A stretch of 64,000 nucleotides of DNA from Aestuariirhabdus haliotis (GTDB taxonomy: Bacteria; Pseudomonadota; Gammaproteobacteria; Pseudomonadales; Aestuariirhabdaceae): the NCBI RefSeq assembly GCF_023509475.1, contig NZ_JAKSDZ010000008.1:1-64000 (forward strand). Reading direction: 5' to 3'. A program made the translations under genes and the position numbers. The notes beneath the pieces are model-generated. The model was not told where the DNA came from. It made no database searches and saw only the letters and a program-made list of their open reading frames with translations. Shown piece after piece: positions 32,525 through 42,282 of the stretch. Position 1 is the stretch's first letter, and every line of letters begins with the position of its first letter.

Positions 32525-33178
32525 ATGAGCAGTTCGCAGCAGTTGACTATTGCCCTGTCCAAAGGGCGTATTCTTGATGATACCTTGCCACTGTTGAAGG
32601 CCGCGGGTATCGAACCTCAGGAAGATCTGAATAAAAGTCGCAAGCTGATTTTTGATACCAGTCGTGATGACGTTAAGCTGTTGATTATTCGTGCTACCGA
32701 TGTTCCCACCTATGTTCAGCATGGTGCAGCAGATCTCGGAGTCGCCGGTAAAGATGTCTTGATGGAACACGGGGGCAAAGGCTTGTATGAGCCGCTGGAT
32801 CTGGAAATTGCACGTTGCAAGCTGATGACGGCGGGTCCGGTCGACGCTCCCGCGTTATCCGGTAGACTCAGAGTGGCAACCAAATTCGTGAATGTTGCGC
32901 GACGTTATTATGCTGCCCAGGGCCAACAGGTTGATGTCATCAAGTTGTATGGTTCGATGGAGTTGGCGCCTTTGGTGGGGCTAGCCGATCGAATTATCGA
33001 TGTGGTGGATACCGGCAATACCTTACGGGCGAACGGCCTGGAACCTCAGGAGCTGATAGCCACCATCAGCTCTCGGTTGGTGGTCAATAAAGCATCGATG
33101 AAGTTAAAGCATGGCAAGGTGCAGGAATTGATTGAACGTCTGGGAGAAGCGGTTGTTAACTCCCGTAAAGAGAGCTGA
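32525..33178 (+). CDS. hisG: ATP phosphoribosyltransferase, short form
   Basis: HisG joins ATP and PRPP in the first step of histidine synthesis. The 217-residue product is the short form, which lacks the C-terminal regulatory domain and works as a hetero-octamer with HisZ. The [10 protein letters not shown] start and the PRPP-binding [15 protein letters not shown] motif near residue 160 are clear. No hisZ lies in this window; in Pseudomonas it is elsewhere in the genome. Confidence 0.96.
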   Translation: MSSSQQLTIALSKGRILDDTLPLLKAAGIEPQEDLNKSRKLIFDTSRDDVKLLIIRATDVPTYVQHGAADLGVAGKDVLMEHGGKGLYEPLDLEIARCKLMTAGPVDAPALSGRLRVATKFVNVARRYYAAQGQQVDVIKLYGSMELAPLVGLADRIIDVVDTGNTLRANGLEPQELIATISSRLVVNKASMKLKHGKVQELIERLGEAVVNSRKES

Positions 33179-33237
33179 TCGATGTTAGGGCTTTTTACTG
33201 AGTAATTGAGTGGCTGCGGTTGAAAGGAGATGATGTC

Positions 33238-34551
33238 ATGCCAAATCCCACAGTAGATATTGCCCGGTTGGATGCGGGTGCTGAAGGTTTTCGTGAGCGT
33301 TTGGATCGTATGTTGGCCTGGGACGGGGTGTCCGATGACAGTGTGGTTTCCAGCGTCACCGACATTATAAGTAATGTGCGCCAACGCGGTGATCAGGCGC
33401 TGGTTGAATACAGCAATCGCTTTGATCGCCTCGATGTCTCCGACATGCAGCAGCTCAGCCTGGGTGCCGATCGTTTGCTTGAGGCCTACGAAGGGTTGCC
33501 CGAAGAGCAGAGAGAAGCGCTTCGTGTTGCGGCTGAGCGTATTCGGGATTATCACCAGCGGCAGCTACAGGAATCCTGGCACTATCGGGAGGCCGATGGC
33601 ACCCTGCTGGGTCAGCAAGTAACCGCAATGGACCGTGTGGGTATCTATGTGCCTGGCGGAAAGGCGGCTTATCCATCGTCGGTGCTGATGAATGCGATTC
33701 CGGCCAAAGTAGCCGGGGTATCCGAAATCATCATGGTGGTACCAACCCCTGACGGGGAAGTGAACGAGCTGGTGCTGGCAGCGGCGCATCAGTCTGGCGT
33801 TGACCGGGTCTTTACCGTCGGTGGTGCTCAGGCAGTGGCGGCCCTGGCTTATGGCACGCAAAGCGTGCCCGGAGTCGACAAAATCGTCGGTCCCGGCAAT
33901 ATCTATGTGGCGACGGCCAAGCGAATGGTATTCGGTCAGGTAGGTATTGATATGATCGCCGGACCTTCTGAAATTCTTGTGGTGTGCGACGGTCAAACCA
34001 ATCCTGACTGGATCGCGATGGATCTGTTCTCTCAAGCCGAACATGACGAAGACGCACAATCTATCCTGGTCTCGCCGGATGAAGAATTCCTGGATCGTGT
34101 ACAAGAAAGCATCGAGCGTTTGCTGCCCACGATGGAGCGGGCGGACATTATTCGCGCTTCTCTCGAATCCCGGGGCATGCTGATTAAGGTTTGTGATCGT
34201 GAGCAGGCGCTGGCGGTAACTAACCGCATTGCCCCTGAGCATTTGGAGTTATCGGTAGAAGATCCGGAAGCCTGGGCGCGAGAAGTTCGTCATGCCGGCG
34301 CCATCTTTATGGGGCGTTATACGGCCGAAGCACTGGGCGATTATTGCGCAGGACCCAATCACGTCTTGCCGACGTCATCAACGGCTCGTTTCTCATCGCC
34401 GCTTGGGGTTTACGACTTCCAGAAGCGCTCCTCGTTGATCCAGTTTTCGGCCCAGGGGGCTTCGGAGATGGGTAAGGTGGCTTCCGTTCTGGCTCGTGGC
34501 GAAGGGCTTACGGCTCACGCTCGTTCTGCCGAGTACCGGATTCGCAAATAA
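33238..34551 (+). CDS. hisD: Histidinol dehydrogenase
   Basis: HisD oxidises histidinol to histidine in two NAD-dependent steps and needs zinc. It has 437 residues. [40 protein letters not shown], the GPSEILV loop and the [12 protein letters not shown] metal-binding region are all present. ATG 33238 has AAGGAG at 33224-33229. The gene ends convergent to the degS-like gene, with no hisC between them. Confidence 0.97.
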   Translation: MPNPTVDIARLDAGAEGFRERLDRMLAWDGVSDDSVVSSVTDIISNVRQRGDQALVEYSNRFDRLDVSDMQQLSLGADRLLEAYEGLPEEQREALRVAAERIRDYHQRQLQESWHYREADGTLLGQQVTAMDRVGIYVPGGKAAYPSSVLMNAIPAKVAGVSEIIMVVPTPDGEVNELVLAAAHQSGVDRVFTVGGAQAVAALAYGTQSVPGVDKIVGPGNIYVATAKRMVFGQVGIDMIAGPSEILVVCDGQTNPDWIAMDLFSQAEHDEDAQSILVSPDEEFLDRVQESIERLLPTMERADIIRASLESRGMLIKVCDREQALAVTNRIAPEHLELSVEDPEAWAREVRHAGAIFMGRYTAEALGDYCAGPNHVLPTSSTARFSSPLGVYDFQKRSSLIQFSAQGASEMGKVASVLARGEGLTAHARSAEYRIRK

Positions 34552-34600
34552 GGCTTGATGATGGGCTGGCCTTGGTTGGATTTGACTTCCAGGCTGGCTG

Positions 34601-35755
34601 CTAGGGGATGACCATTCTGGGGCGTTCCCCTACCACCGTGTTGAACGTCTGCTCGTTGCCCTGGCGCAAGGCTTTGATGGTGACTTTTTCCCCGGGCCGC
34701 TGACGAGCCACTTGATCCATCACTGAGCGGCCATTGCCGGCGTAAGTGCCGTTAATCTCCGTAATCACATCCCCTCTTTGCAAACCAGCTGTAGCCGCAG
34801 GGCTGTTTTTGTACACGCCTGAAATCAGAATGCCATCACGCAGTGCGATGCCGAACGACTCGGCCAGTTCCGGTGTCAGGGGTTGGGCTTCAATGCCTAA
34901 CCAGCCACGGATAACACGGCCATGCTTGATGATCGATAGCATCACGCTACGGGCCAGCTCAGATGGGATGGCAAATCCGATGCCTTGGGAGCCGCCACTG
35001 CGGGAGAAAATGGCGGCATTGATACCCAGCAGGTTACCTTCTGCGCTGATTAAGGCGCCGCCAGAGTTGCCGGGGTTGATGGCTGCATCGGTCTGGATGA
35101 AGTCTTCGTAGGTGGTGATGTTGAGTTCGTTTCGTCCCGTGGCGCTGATGATACCCATGGTCACCGTTTGCCCTACGCCGAACGGGTTGCCAATAGCCAG
35201 CACGACATCACCAATGCGAGCGGTTTGTGAGTCGGCCAATGTGATTGTGGGCAGGTTGGCGAGTGAGATTTTCAGCACCGCGAGATCGGTTTCCGGATCG
35301 TCGCCAATAATGGTGGCTTCAGTGTCGCGCCCGTCCCGCAAGGAGACAATAATCTCATCCGCCTCTTTAATGACGTGGCTATTGGTCAGAATATAGCCTT
35401 CCGGGCTCATAATTACCCCGGAGCCCAGGCTCGATTGCATGCGCCGGTTTCTCGGGACGCTGCCGTAGCCGCCAAAGGGGTCGTCTTTTCGGGAGTCTAT
35501 CAACGGGTTGTTTGGGTTGGTTGCCTTGGCGGTATAGATGTTGACGACGGCCGGTGCCGCCGCGCTCACCGCATCGCTGTAGGATGTGCGGATACCGCTT
35601 TCGGCAGACGGCTGAGGGGCAACGGTTTGCAAGGTAATGGCGGGCTTTTGCGTGGGTGGGTTGCCGATCAGTGCGGGAAACTGCTGTATCAGTAATAACG
35701 CGACCAGCACTCCGCAGACTACTGGCCAACTGATATAGGAGAACAGACGGTTCAA
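34601..35755 (-). CDS. algW: DegS/AlgW-type periplasmic serine protease
   Basis: This site-1 protease senses unfolded outer-membrane proteins and cuts the anti-sigma factor RseA/MucA, releasing sigma-E/AlgU. It has one N-terminal membrane anchor, a trypsin-like domain (H in TNSHVIKEADE, D in ETDLAVLKI, S in NPGNSGGALI) and one PDZ domain. A single PDZ plus an anchor fits DegS/AlgW, not DegP. No ATG is available; TTG 35755 has AGGGA seven bases upstream, and TTG 35788 is the alternative. Location next to hisD and nif3 matches Pseudomonas algW. Confidence 0.9.
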   Translation of the reverse strand: MNRLFSYISWPVVCGVLVALLLIQQFPALIGNPPTQKPAITLQTVAPQPSAESGIRTSYSDAVSAAAPAVVNIYTAKATNPNNPLIDSRKDDPFGGYGSVPRNRRMQSSLGSGVIMSPEGYILTNSHVIKEADEIIVSLRDGRDTEATIIGDDPETDLAVLKISLANLPTITLADSQTARIGDVVLAIGNPFGVGQTVTMGIISATGRNELNITTYEDFIQTDAAINPGNSGGALISAEGNLLGINAAIFSRSGGSQGIGFAIPSELARSVMLSIIKHGRVIRGWLGIEAQPLTPELAESFGIALRDGILISGVYKNSPAATAGLQRGDVITEINGTYAGNGRSVMDQVARQRPGEKVTIKALRQGNEQTFNTVVGERPRMVIP

Positions 35756-35907
35756 ATGCAGGTCCCTGAGCAAAGGCGGTCGGTGCAAAATGCGTCGACA
35801 AAGATTAATATTATCAGGCGATTATACGCAGCATCTGAGGGGCATTCCACGTTTTGAACAATGCCCGAGCTGTTTACGCTGTTATTCAGACCTTCCAGGG
35901 TGGCCCC

Positions 35908-36669
35908 ATGTCTTTGCCTCTGTACGAATTATTGGATCTATTGAACGCCGAACTCAAACCCGCTCAGTTTAGTGATTATTGCCCTAACGGTTTACAGGTA
36001 GAGGGTGCCGGGCGAGTCGAGAAGGTGGTGACCGGAGTGACGGCCAGTCAGGCGTTGATCGATGCGGCAATTGAAAGGCAGGCGGACCTGTTACTGGTTC
36101 ACCATGGCTTTTTCTGGAAAGGGGAGTCGGCGCCAATCGTGGGTATCAAGCAGCGCCGTATCAAGGCCCTGCTCGAGCATGGAATCAGTCTGGTGGCTTA
36201 TCATCTGCCACTCGATGCGCATCCGGTGCTGGGTAATAATGCCCAGTTGGGTCGATTGCTTGGAGTGAACAAGGCATCGCCCATCAGTGCTGATGATCCG
36301 TCATCATTGGTGTGGATGGGGGAGCTGGAACGGCCCTGCAGTGCACCAGAGATGCAACGCCTGCTTGAAGCGAAACTGGGCCGAGAGCCGCAGTTGATTT
36401 CAGGTGGATCCCACGAAGTGAAACGGGTTGCCTGGTGCACCGGTGCGGCACAGGGTTATATAGACCAGGCCGCGCTGGCCGGGGTTGATTGCTTTATCAG
36501 TGGCGAAATATCCGAGCCTACAGTGCACAGTGCACGTGAACTGGGTATCCATTATCTGGCGGCAGGGCATCATGCCACGGAACGTTATGGTGTGAAGGCG
36601 TTGGGGGAGTGGCTGGCACAGACACAAGGGCTCGACCATACCTTTGTTGATATCGACAATCCGGTCTAA
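35908..36669 (+). CDS. Nif3-like dinuclear metal-centre protein (YbgI/DUF34 family)
   Basis: Members form hexameric toroids with a dinuclear metal site; a GTP cyclohydrolase or metal-insertion role has been proposed but the function is not settled. The 253-residue product keeps the metal ligands seen in HHGFFWKG and YHLPLDAH near the start and GHHATERYG near the end. ATG 35908 has AGGGTGG upstream and matches family starts. It is divergent from algW and precedes cysD, as in Pseudomonas. Confidence 0.9.
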   Translation: MSLPLYELLDLLNAELKPAQFSDYCPNGLQVEGAGRVEKVVTGVTASQALIDAAIERQADLLLVHHGFFWKGESAPIVGIKQRRIKALLEHGISLVAYHLPLDAHPVLGNNAQLGRLLGVNKASPISADDPSSLVWMGELERPCSAPEMQRLLEAKLGREPQLISGGSHEVKRVAWCTGAAQGYIDQAALAGVDCFISGEISEPTVHSARELGIHYLAAGHHATERYGVKALGEWLAQTQGLDHTFVDIDNPV

Positions 36670-36754
36670 GGGTCGTCTGGTTGGCTGTAGGTAGCAACTC
36701 TGTAAGTCGCTGGGGGTAGGGGGGGTTATCCCTCTTTGTCATATTAATAGTTTT

Positions 36755-36784
36755 TTTTATTCTTAAATTTAGTCTACTTATAAT
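36755..36784 (+). promoter_or_regulatory. Probable cysD promoter
   Basis: A perfect TATAAT box lies at 36779-36784 in an AT-rich stretch about 110 bp before cysD. The -35 region is poor (T-rich, no TTGACA), as expected of a promoter needing an activator. A CysB role is inferred from the gene's function; I cannot define a CysB site. Confidence 0.4.
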
Positions 36785-36894
36785 CATCACCTATTTGATA
36801 TAGTAGCCACCCCTTTTTTGAGAATCTGCGCTTTTTCTGCTTGAGCATTATTCCGCGAATGCCAATACCCAAAGCGCTTAATATGGAACCTTCC

Positions 36895-37803
36895 ATGTCG
36901 GATAGAAAACTTACCCATCTCAAACAGCTTGAAGCTGAGAGCATTCACATTATCCGTGAGGTCGCGGCCGAATTTGATAATCCGGTCATGCTGTACTCCG
37001 TCGGCAAGGATTCAGCGGTGATGCTGCATTTGGCGATGAAGGCGTTTTACCCCGGTAAGCCACCATTTCCCCTGATGCATGTGGATACCACATGGAAGTT
37101 TCGTGAGATGATCAGTTTTCGTGATCAGCATGTCAAGAATCTGGGATTGGAGTTGCTGGTTCACACCAATCAGGAAGGCGTTAAACAGGGTATTGGCCCC
37201 TTTACTCATGGCAGCGCCAAGCATACTGACGTGATGAAAACCGAAGCGCTCAAGCAGGCGTTGGATAAATACGGATTTGATGCTGCCTTTGGTGGTGCCC
37301 GTCGGGATGAAGAGAAGTCCAGGGCCAAAGAGCGTGTTTACTCCTTCCGTGACAAGAACCATCGATGGGACCCCAAAAACCAGCGCCCTGAGTTGTGGAA
37401 TATCTACAACGGCAAGGTAAATAAGGGCGAGAGTATACGTGTGTTTCCATTGTCTAACTGGACCGAGCTGGATGTCTGGCAGTATATCCACCTCGAACAG
37501 ATCCCCATTGTGCCGCTCTATTTTGCCAAGCCTCGTCCCGTCGTTATGCGTGATGGTGTCAAAATTATGGTGGATGATGAACGCATGCCGCTTGAGCCCG
37601 GAGAAGAGCCAACGATGGAAATGGTTCGTTTCCGTACCCTGGGCTGCTATCCCCTGACCGGAGCGGTCGATTCCCAGGCCACTACCTTGCCTGAAATTAT
37701 CCAGGAAATGCTGCTGACCACGAGTTCCGAGCGTCAGGGTCGAGTGATCGACCACGACAGCGCTGGCTCGATGGAAAAGAAGAAGCAGGAAGGCTACTTC
37801 TAG
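36895..37803 (+). CDS. cysD: Sulfate adenylyltransferase subunit 2
   Basis: CysD is the catalytic ATP-sulfurylase subunit that makes APS from ATP and sulfate. The 302 residues match E. coli CysD exactly in length. The PP-loop motif YSVGKDSAV is at 34-42 and [19 protein letters not shown] near 115. ATG 36895 gives the standard [16 protein letters not shown] start; the longer in-frame start at 36841 is rejected. It pairs with cysN 67 bp downstream. Confidence 0.97.
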   Translation: MSDRKLTHLKQLEAESIHIIREVAAEFDNPVMLYSVGKDSAVMLHLAMKAFYPGKPPFPLMHVDTTWKFREMISFRDQHVKNLGLELLVHTNQEGVKQGIGPFTHGSAKHTDVMKTEALKQALDKYGFDAAFGGARRDEEKSRAKERVYSFRDKNHRWDPKNQRPELWNIYNGKVNKGESIRVFPLSNWTELDVWQYIHLEQIPIVPLYFAKPRPVVMRDGVKIMVDDERMPLEPGEEPTMEMVRFRTLGCYPLTGAVDSQATTLPEIIQEMLLTTSSERQGRVIDHDSAGSMEKKKQEGYF

Positions 37804-37870
37804 CTTTAAGCCGTTATTTGTCCATGGGTCGCTTGCGCGGCCCGAACGCAACCGAACATCAGAAGCCGCT

Positions 37871-39508
37871 ATGTCACACCAATCAGACCTGATCGCGACC
37901 GATATTAATGAATACCTGGCTCAACATGAGCGTAAGGAACTCCTGCACCTGCTGACCTGTGGCAGCGTCGATGATGGTAAGAGCACCCTGATCGGGCGCT
38001 TGCTTCATGACTCAAAAATGATCTATGAAGATCAGCTGGAAGCGGTTAAGGCCGATACCGTCAAGCACGGTACCACGGGTCAGAAACTCGATCTGGCGCT
38101 GCTGGTTGATGGTCTTCAGGCCGAGCGTGAGCAGGGCATTACCATTGATGTTGCCTACCGTTATTTTTCCACGGCCAAGCGCAAGTTCATCATTGCCGAT
38201 ACTCCCGGGCATGAGCAATACACTCGAAATATGGCCACAGGGGCCTCCACCTGCGAACTGGCCATTATTCTTATCGACGCCCGTCATGGCGTCATGACCC
38301 AAACCCGTCGGCACACCTTTATTGCTTCGTTGTTGGGCATTCGTCATGTGGTTGTGGCGATCAATAAGATGGACCTGATGGATTTCAGTGAAGAGGTCTA
38401 TAACCGGATTCGCGCACAATATCTGGAATTTGCCGACCAGCTGGGCATCGAAGATCTACGCTTTATACCCCTTTCCGCGCTGGAGGGAGACAACGTAGTC
38501 AACAATAGCGAAAAGAGCCCCTGGTACACCGGCCCCTCCCTGATGGAGATTCTGGAAACCGTCGAGCTGTCCGGCGACCGTAATATGGAGAACTTTCGCT
38601 TTCCTGTTCAATACGTGAACCGACCTAATCTTAATTACCGAGGATTCTGCGGAACCATTGCTTCCGGTACCGTATCTCCGGGCGATGATATTGTTGCCCT
38701 ACCATCGGGTAAGGTCAGTCGTATCAAGAGTATCGATACCTATGAGGGTGCCTTGCAAGAGGCCTTTGCTTCGCAGGCTGTTACCCTGACTCTGGAAGAT
38801 GAGATCGATATCAGTCGTGGTGATACTATCGTCAAAGCTGACGATTTACCGTTGCTGGCCAACCACTTTGAGGCCAACCTGGTCTGGATGAGTGAAGGCG
38901 CCCTCAAGTGCGGTCGCCAATACGATTTCAAGTTTTCATCCAATCTGACCACCGGCGCGGTAACCGATATTCTCTACAATATCGATGTGAATACCCTCGA
39001 GCATAAAGATGCGGATCAGCTGCAACTCAATGAGATTGCCCGCTGTCGGGTTAGCGTCAATAAGCGGGTGGCATTCGATAGCTACAGCAGTAATCGGTCC
39101 ACCGGTGCCTTTATCGTGATTGATCGCCTGACCAATGTCACCGTTGGTGCGGGGATGGTCAGTGGTCTGGGTGGTGAAGAGCGAGACCATCAGCCAGTTA
39201 CGGCCGCAGAGAGGGCTCAGCGCCTTGATCAAAAGTCCGCCATCATAGAGTTGGTGGGAGGCCAGATTGATGAGTGGCTGGTCACCCTTGAGCGGGGGCT
39301 GTTTGAGCGGGGTAAGACCGTACTGCTGTTACCGCGAGACATAACGCTATCTGATGCCATGCATGCATCACTGGCTAATGCCGGTCTGATCGCGCTGGTT
39401 CCCGTCAGTCAGGCAGGAACGGCCAATGCGCAGCACAGCAAGGTTTTGGATAGCCGTCAGGCGGTTGATGTCGCGTTAGAGGAAATTCTCTCTTTAACCG
39501 AACGTTAA
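37871..39508 (+). CDS. cysN: Sulfate adenylyltransferase subunit 1, with collapsed APS-kinase-like tail
   Basis: CysN is the GTPase that drives the CysD reaction. The GTPase domain has G1 GSVDDGKST at 31-39, G3 DTPGHEQY and G4 NKMD, and is followed by EF-Tu-like barrels. It has 545 residues, longer than E. coli CysN (475) and shorter than a CysNC fusion (about 630). Residues 443-545 keep pieces of a CysC domain ([36 protein letters not shown] and a final [16 protein letters not shown]). The kinase Walker A (GLSGAGKS in relatives) is absent and the middle is missing. APS-kinase activity is therefore not expected. Confidence 0.93.
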   Translation: MSHQSDLIATDINEYLAQHERKELLHLLTCGSVDDGKSTLIGRLLHDSKMIYEDQLEAVKADTVKHGTTGQKLDLALLVDGLQAEREQGITIDVAYRYFSTAKRKFIIADTPGHEQYTRNMATGASTCELAIILIDARHGVMTQTRRHTFIASLLGIRHVVVAINKMDLMDFSEEVYNRIRAQYLEFADQLGIEDLRFIPLSALEGDNVVNNSEKSPWYTGPSLMEILETVELSGDRNMENFRFPVQYVNRPNLNYRGFCGTIASGTVSPGDDIVALPSGKVSRIKSIDTYEGALQEAFASQAVTLTLEDEIDISRGDTIVKADDLPLLANHFEANLVWMSEGALKCGRQYDFKFSSNLTTGAVTDILYNIDVNTLEHKDADQLQLNEIARCRVSVNKRVAFDSYSSNRSTGAFIVIDRLTNVTVGAGMVSGLGGEERDHQPVTAAERAQRLDQKSAIIELVGGQIDEWLVTLERGLFERGKTVLLLPRDITLSDAMHASLANAGLIALVPVSQAGTANAQHSKVLDSRQAVDVALEEILSLTER

Positions 39509-39539
39509 GCCAATATTGAAGTTTTTGTGATGGTGAAAG

Positions 39540-39564
39540 CGGCAGCCGAAGGCTGTCGTTTTTT
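39540..39564 (+). terminator. Intrinsic terminator after cysN
   Basis: An eight-pair stem (CGGCAGCC / GGCTGTCG, one G-T pair) with a GAA loop is followed by six T. It lies 32 bp after the cysN stop. Confidence 0.85.
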
Positions 39565-39988
39565 GTGGGCGAACCAGTGCTGTGGCGTAGTATTAAAATG
39601 CCGCCCGTTTTTGGTGCGCCTAACCCTGGGCAAGGGAACAAAAAATGACCGAGTCGACACGCAAAGTGCACTAATGTTGTTGAACACGGTTTTTTTTTGC
39701 TCAGTTTTTTCTCATGCAGGACTAAACCTTTGTTAAAAGGCTCTAGGACGCCCTTTTCGATTGCATTGCCCAGTAAAACTTGATTAAGTTGAGCCATAAG
39801 CTCGTCGGCACTCAGGTGCTGTGAGCTGAATCTAACGAGAGACCTTGGATGTGCGTTCGTTTTTTTGCGTCCGTATATAGCTGTTTCTCGGGATACCACG
39901 GAAGACCAAAGGTGTTACCCGGAACAAGGGTGGCTAAGGGTTTCCGTTACCCATACTAAAAATATCAGTAACCAATTAAGGATAGGAT
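39565..39988. other. Long leader/promoter region of aapJ
   Basis: The 420 bp between the cysN terminator and aapJ holds no convincing gene. It contains T-rich runs and a small inverted repeat AACTT-GATT-AAGTT near 39778-39791 that could be an operator. AAGGATAGGA just before the ATG is the aapJ ribosome-binding site. A strong promoter is expected because aapJ has the codon use of a highly expressed gene, but I cannot place it firmly. Confidence 0.5.
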
Positions 39989-41008
39989 ATGAAAAAGCTC
40001 GGAATTATTGCAGCCGCCGCTATGAGCATCTCTGTCGCTCAAAGTGCATCTGCTGAAGATGTAACTCTTAAGGGAGTGCAGGATCGTGGTTTCGTTCAGT
40101 GTGGCGTGAGTACCGGACTGCCTGGTTTCTCCAACCCTGACGAAAAGGGTAACTGGACCGGAATGGACGTTGACGTCTGCCGCGCTGTAGCTGCAGCTAC
40201 CCTGGGTGATGCTACCAAGGTGAAGTACACACCGCTGACAGCTAAGGAGCGTTTCACTGCGCTGCAATCTGGTGAAATTGATGTTCTTTCCCGTAACACC
40301 ACCTGGACCCAGACCCGTGATACTTCTCTGGGCCTGAACTTTGCCGGTGTAAACTACTACGACGGTCAGGGCTTTATGGTATCCAAGTCCCTCGGCGTTA
40401 AGAGTGCGCTTGAGCTGGACGGTGCTGCAGTATGTATCCAGGCCGGTACTACTACCGAGCTGAATTTGGCTGATTACTTCCGTCAAAACAACATGAAGTA
40501 CCAGCCTGTTGTATTTGATACGTCTGACCAGACTGTTAAAGGTTTCGAAGCCGGTCGTTGCGATATCCTGACTTCTGATGCTTCCCAGCTGTACGCGCTG
40601 CGCATCAAGCTGGCTAACCCGGATAGTGCTATGGTGCTGCCGGAAATCATCTCCAAGGAGCCTCTGGGTCCTGTAGTACGTCAGGGCGACGACCAGTGGT
40701 TTAACATCGTTAAGTGGAGCATGAACGCTCTGATTAATGCTGAAGAGCTGGGTCTGACTTCCGCTAACGTTGATGAGCAGAAGATGGGTGACAACCCAGC
40801 CGTTCGTCGTTTCGTAGGTCTTGACGGTCCTAAGGGTAAAGGACTGGGTCTGGCTGACGATTGGGCTTACCAGATCGTTAAGCAGGTCGGTAGCTACGGT
40901 GAAGTGTTTGAGCGTAACGTCGGTGGCGACTCTGCGCTGAACATCGAGCGTGGTGTTAACGCGTTGTGGAGCAAAGGTGGCTTTATGTACGCGCCACCAA
41001 TGCGCTAA
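39989..41008 (+). CDS. aapJ: General L-amino acid ABC transporter, periplasmic binding protein
   Basis: AapJ/BztA binds a broad range of L-amino acids in the periplasm for the AapQMP transporter. The 339-residue product has a signal peptide of about 22 residues ending SASA, then a family-3 solute-binding domain. Signatures are GFVQCGVSTGLPGFS, the MDVDVCRAVAAA helix and LSRNTTWTQTRD. Codons are strongly biased to CTG, GGT, CGT and AAC, unlike neighbours, which suggests high expression. A long hairpin separates it from aapQ. Confidence 0.94.
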   Translation: MKKLGIIAAAAMSISVAQSASAEDVTLKGVQDRGFVQCGVSTGLPGFSNPDEKGNWTGMDVDVCRAVAAATLGDATKVKYTPLTAKERFTALQSGEIDVLSRNTTWTQTRDTSLGLNFAGVNYYDGQGFMVSKSLGVKSALELDGAAVCIQAGTTTELNLADYFRQNNMKYQPVVFDTSDQTVKGFEAGRCDILTSDASQLYALRIKLANPDSAMVLPEIISKEPLGPVVRQGDDQWFNIVKWSMNALINAEELGLTSANVDEQKMGDNPAVRRFVGLDGPKGKGLGLADDWAYQIVKQVGSYGEVFERNVGGDSALNIERGVNALWSKGGFMYAPPMR

Positions 41009-41020
41009 ACCACTCCTCAG

Positions 41021-41061
41021 AAACGGCTACAGCCACAAGCTGTAGCCGTTTTCTTGTTTTT
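41021..41061 (+). terminator. Hairpin between aapJ and aapQ (partial terminator or mRNA stabiliser)
   Basis: A perfect 12-bp stem (AAACGGCTACAG / CTGTAGCCGTTT) with a seven-base loop is followed by TCTTGTTTTT. It sits between the binding-protein gene and the permease genes. Such elements usually stabilise the upstream mRNA and reduce downstream transcription. Confidence 0.8.
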
Positions 41062-41091
41062 CACTCCTGACTTATCCTATGGAGTAGTTTG

Positions 41092-42279
41092 ATGCCGGAA
41101 GATAATAAATATTCGGCGAATTCCAAGCCAAAATTCTGGAATGACCCCGAAAAGCGGTCACTGTTGTTCCAGGTATTGATGGTTGGAACCGTTATCCTGT
41201 TCGCTTTATATATCATCAACAACACAATGAATAACCTCGAGAGCCGTGGTATCTCGACCGGTTTTGGTTTCCTGAGCCAAAATGCCGGTTTTGATATTCT
41301 GCTCACGTTGATCCCGTTTGACGCAACATACAGCTTTGGCCGTACCTTCTTTGTTGGCCTGCTTAATACCATGCTGGTGTCGTTTCTGGGGGTTATTCTG
41401 GCCACCATTCTCGGATTCATTATTGGTGTTGCCCGTCTCTCGCATAACTGGCTGATTTCAAGAATGGCCTCGGTGTATGTTGAGACGTTTCGAAATATCC
41501 CACTGCTGTTGCAGATTTTTTTCTGGTACTTTGCGGTGTTGCAGCTATTGCCTTCGCCTCGTGAGAGTATCGAACTGTTTGATGGCGTACAGCTGAATGT
41601 TCGTGGTTTGTATTTCCCTGCGCCAATTACCGGTGATGGATTTGGCTGGGTCGTGATTGCGTTCTTTGCCTCTCTAGTTATGTCGGTCTTTATGATCCGG
41701 TGGGCGAAAAAACGCCAAGATGAAACGGGTCAGTTTTTCCCGGCTTACTGGGCTTCATTCGGACTGGTTATTGTTCTGTGTGGATTAACCTACCTTGCTA
41801 GTGGTTCACCATTGACCTGGGAGTACCCCGAACTTAAAGGCTTCAATTTCAAAGGGGGTATCAATGTTATCCCCGAGCTTAGTGCTTTGCTGTTAGCACT
41901 GAGTATTTACACCGCTGCATTTATTGCAGAAATTGTGCGCTCCGGTATCGAAGCTGTCGATAAAGGGCAGACGGAAGCGTCCTCTGCTTTAGGTTTACCC
42001 CGTTCCCGTACCTTGCGTCTGGTTGTTATTCCCCAAGCCATGCGCGTGGTTATTCCACCACTCACCAGTCAATACCTGAACCTGATCAAGAACTCGTCAC
42101 TGGCTACGGCCATTGGCTACCCCGATCTGGTCAGCGTATTTGCCGGTACCACATTGAACCAGACCGGTCAGGCGATCGAAGTGATTGCAATGACAATGGC
42201 GGTTTATTTGACCCTGAGTCTGTTGGTATCGCTATTTATGAACTGGTACAACAAGCGCATGGCGCTGGTGGAGCGATAG
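41092..42279 (+). CDS. aapQ: General L-amino acid ABC transporter permease AapQ
   Basis: This is one of the two inner-membrane permeases of the Aap system. The 395-residue product is typical of the long Aap/Bzt permeases, with extra membrane segments between the first and later parts of the HisMQ-type domain. VETFRNIPLLLQIFFWYFAV and the EAA loop EASSALGLPRSRTLRLVVIPQAMRV are visible. ATG 41092 has GGAG at 41081-41084. Confidence 0.92.
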   Translation: MPEDNKYSANSKPKFWNDPEKRSLLFQVLMVGTVILFALYIINNTMNNLESRGISTGFGFLSQNAGFDILLTLIPFDATYSFGRTFFVGLLNTMLVSFLGVILATILGFIIGVARLSHNWLISRMASVYVETFRNIPLLLQIFFWYFAVLQLLPSPRESIELFDGVQLNVRGLYFPAPITGDGFGWVVIAFFASLVMSVFMIRWAKKRQDETGQFFPAYWASFGLVIVLCGLTYLASGSPLTWEYPELKGFNFKGGINVIPELSALLLALSIYTAAFIAEIVRSGIEAVDKGQTEASSALGLPRSRTLRLVVIPQAMRVVIPPLTSQYLNLIKNSSLATAIGYPDLVSVFAGTTLNQTGQAIEVIAMTMAVYLTLSLLVSLFMNWYNKRMALVER

Positions 42280-42282
42280 CCA

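Noticed and set aside
39405-39899. Minus-strand frame across the cysN end and aapJ leader
   Set aside because: It runs over the cysN coding end and its terminator; no domain is visible.
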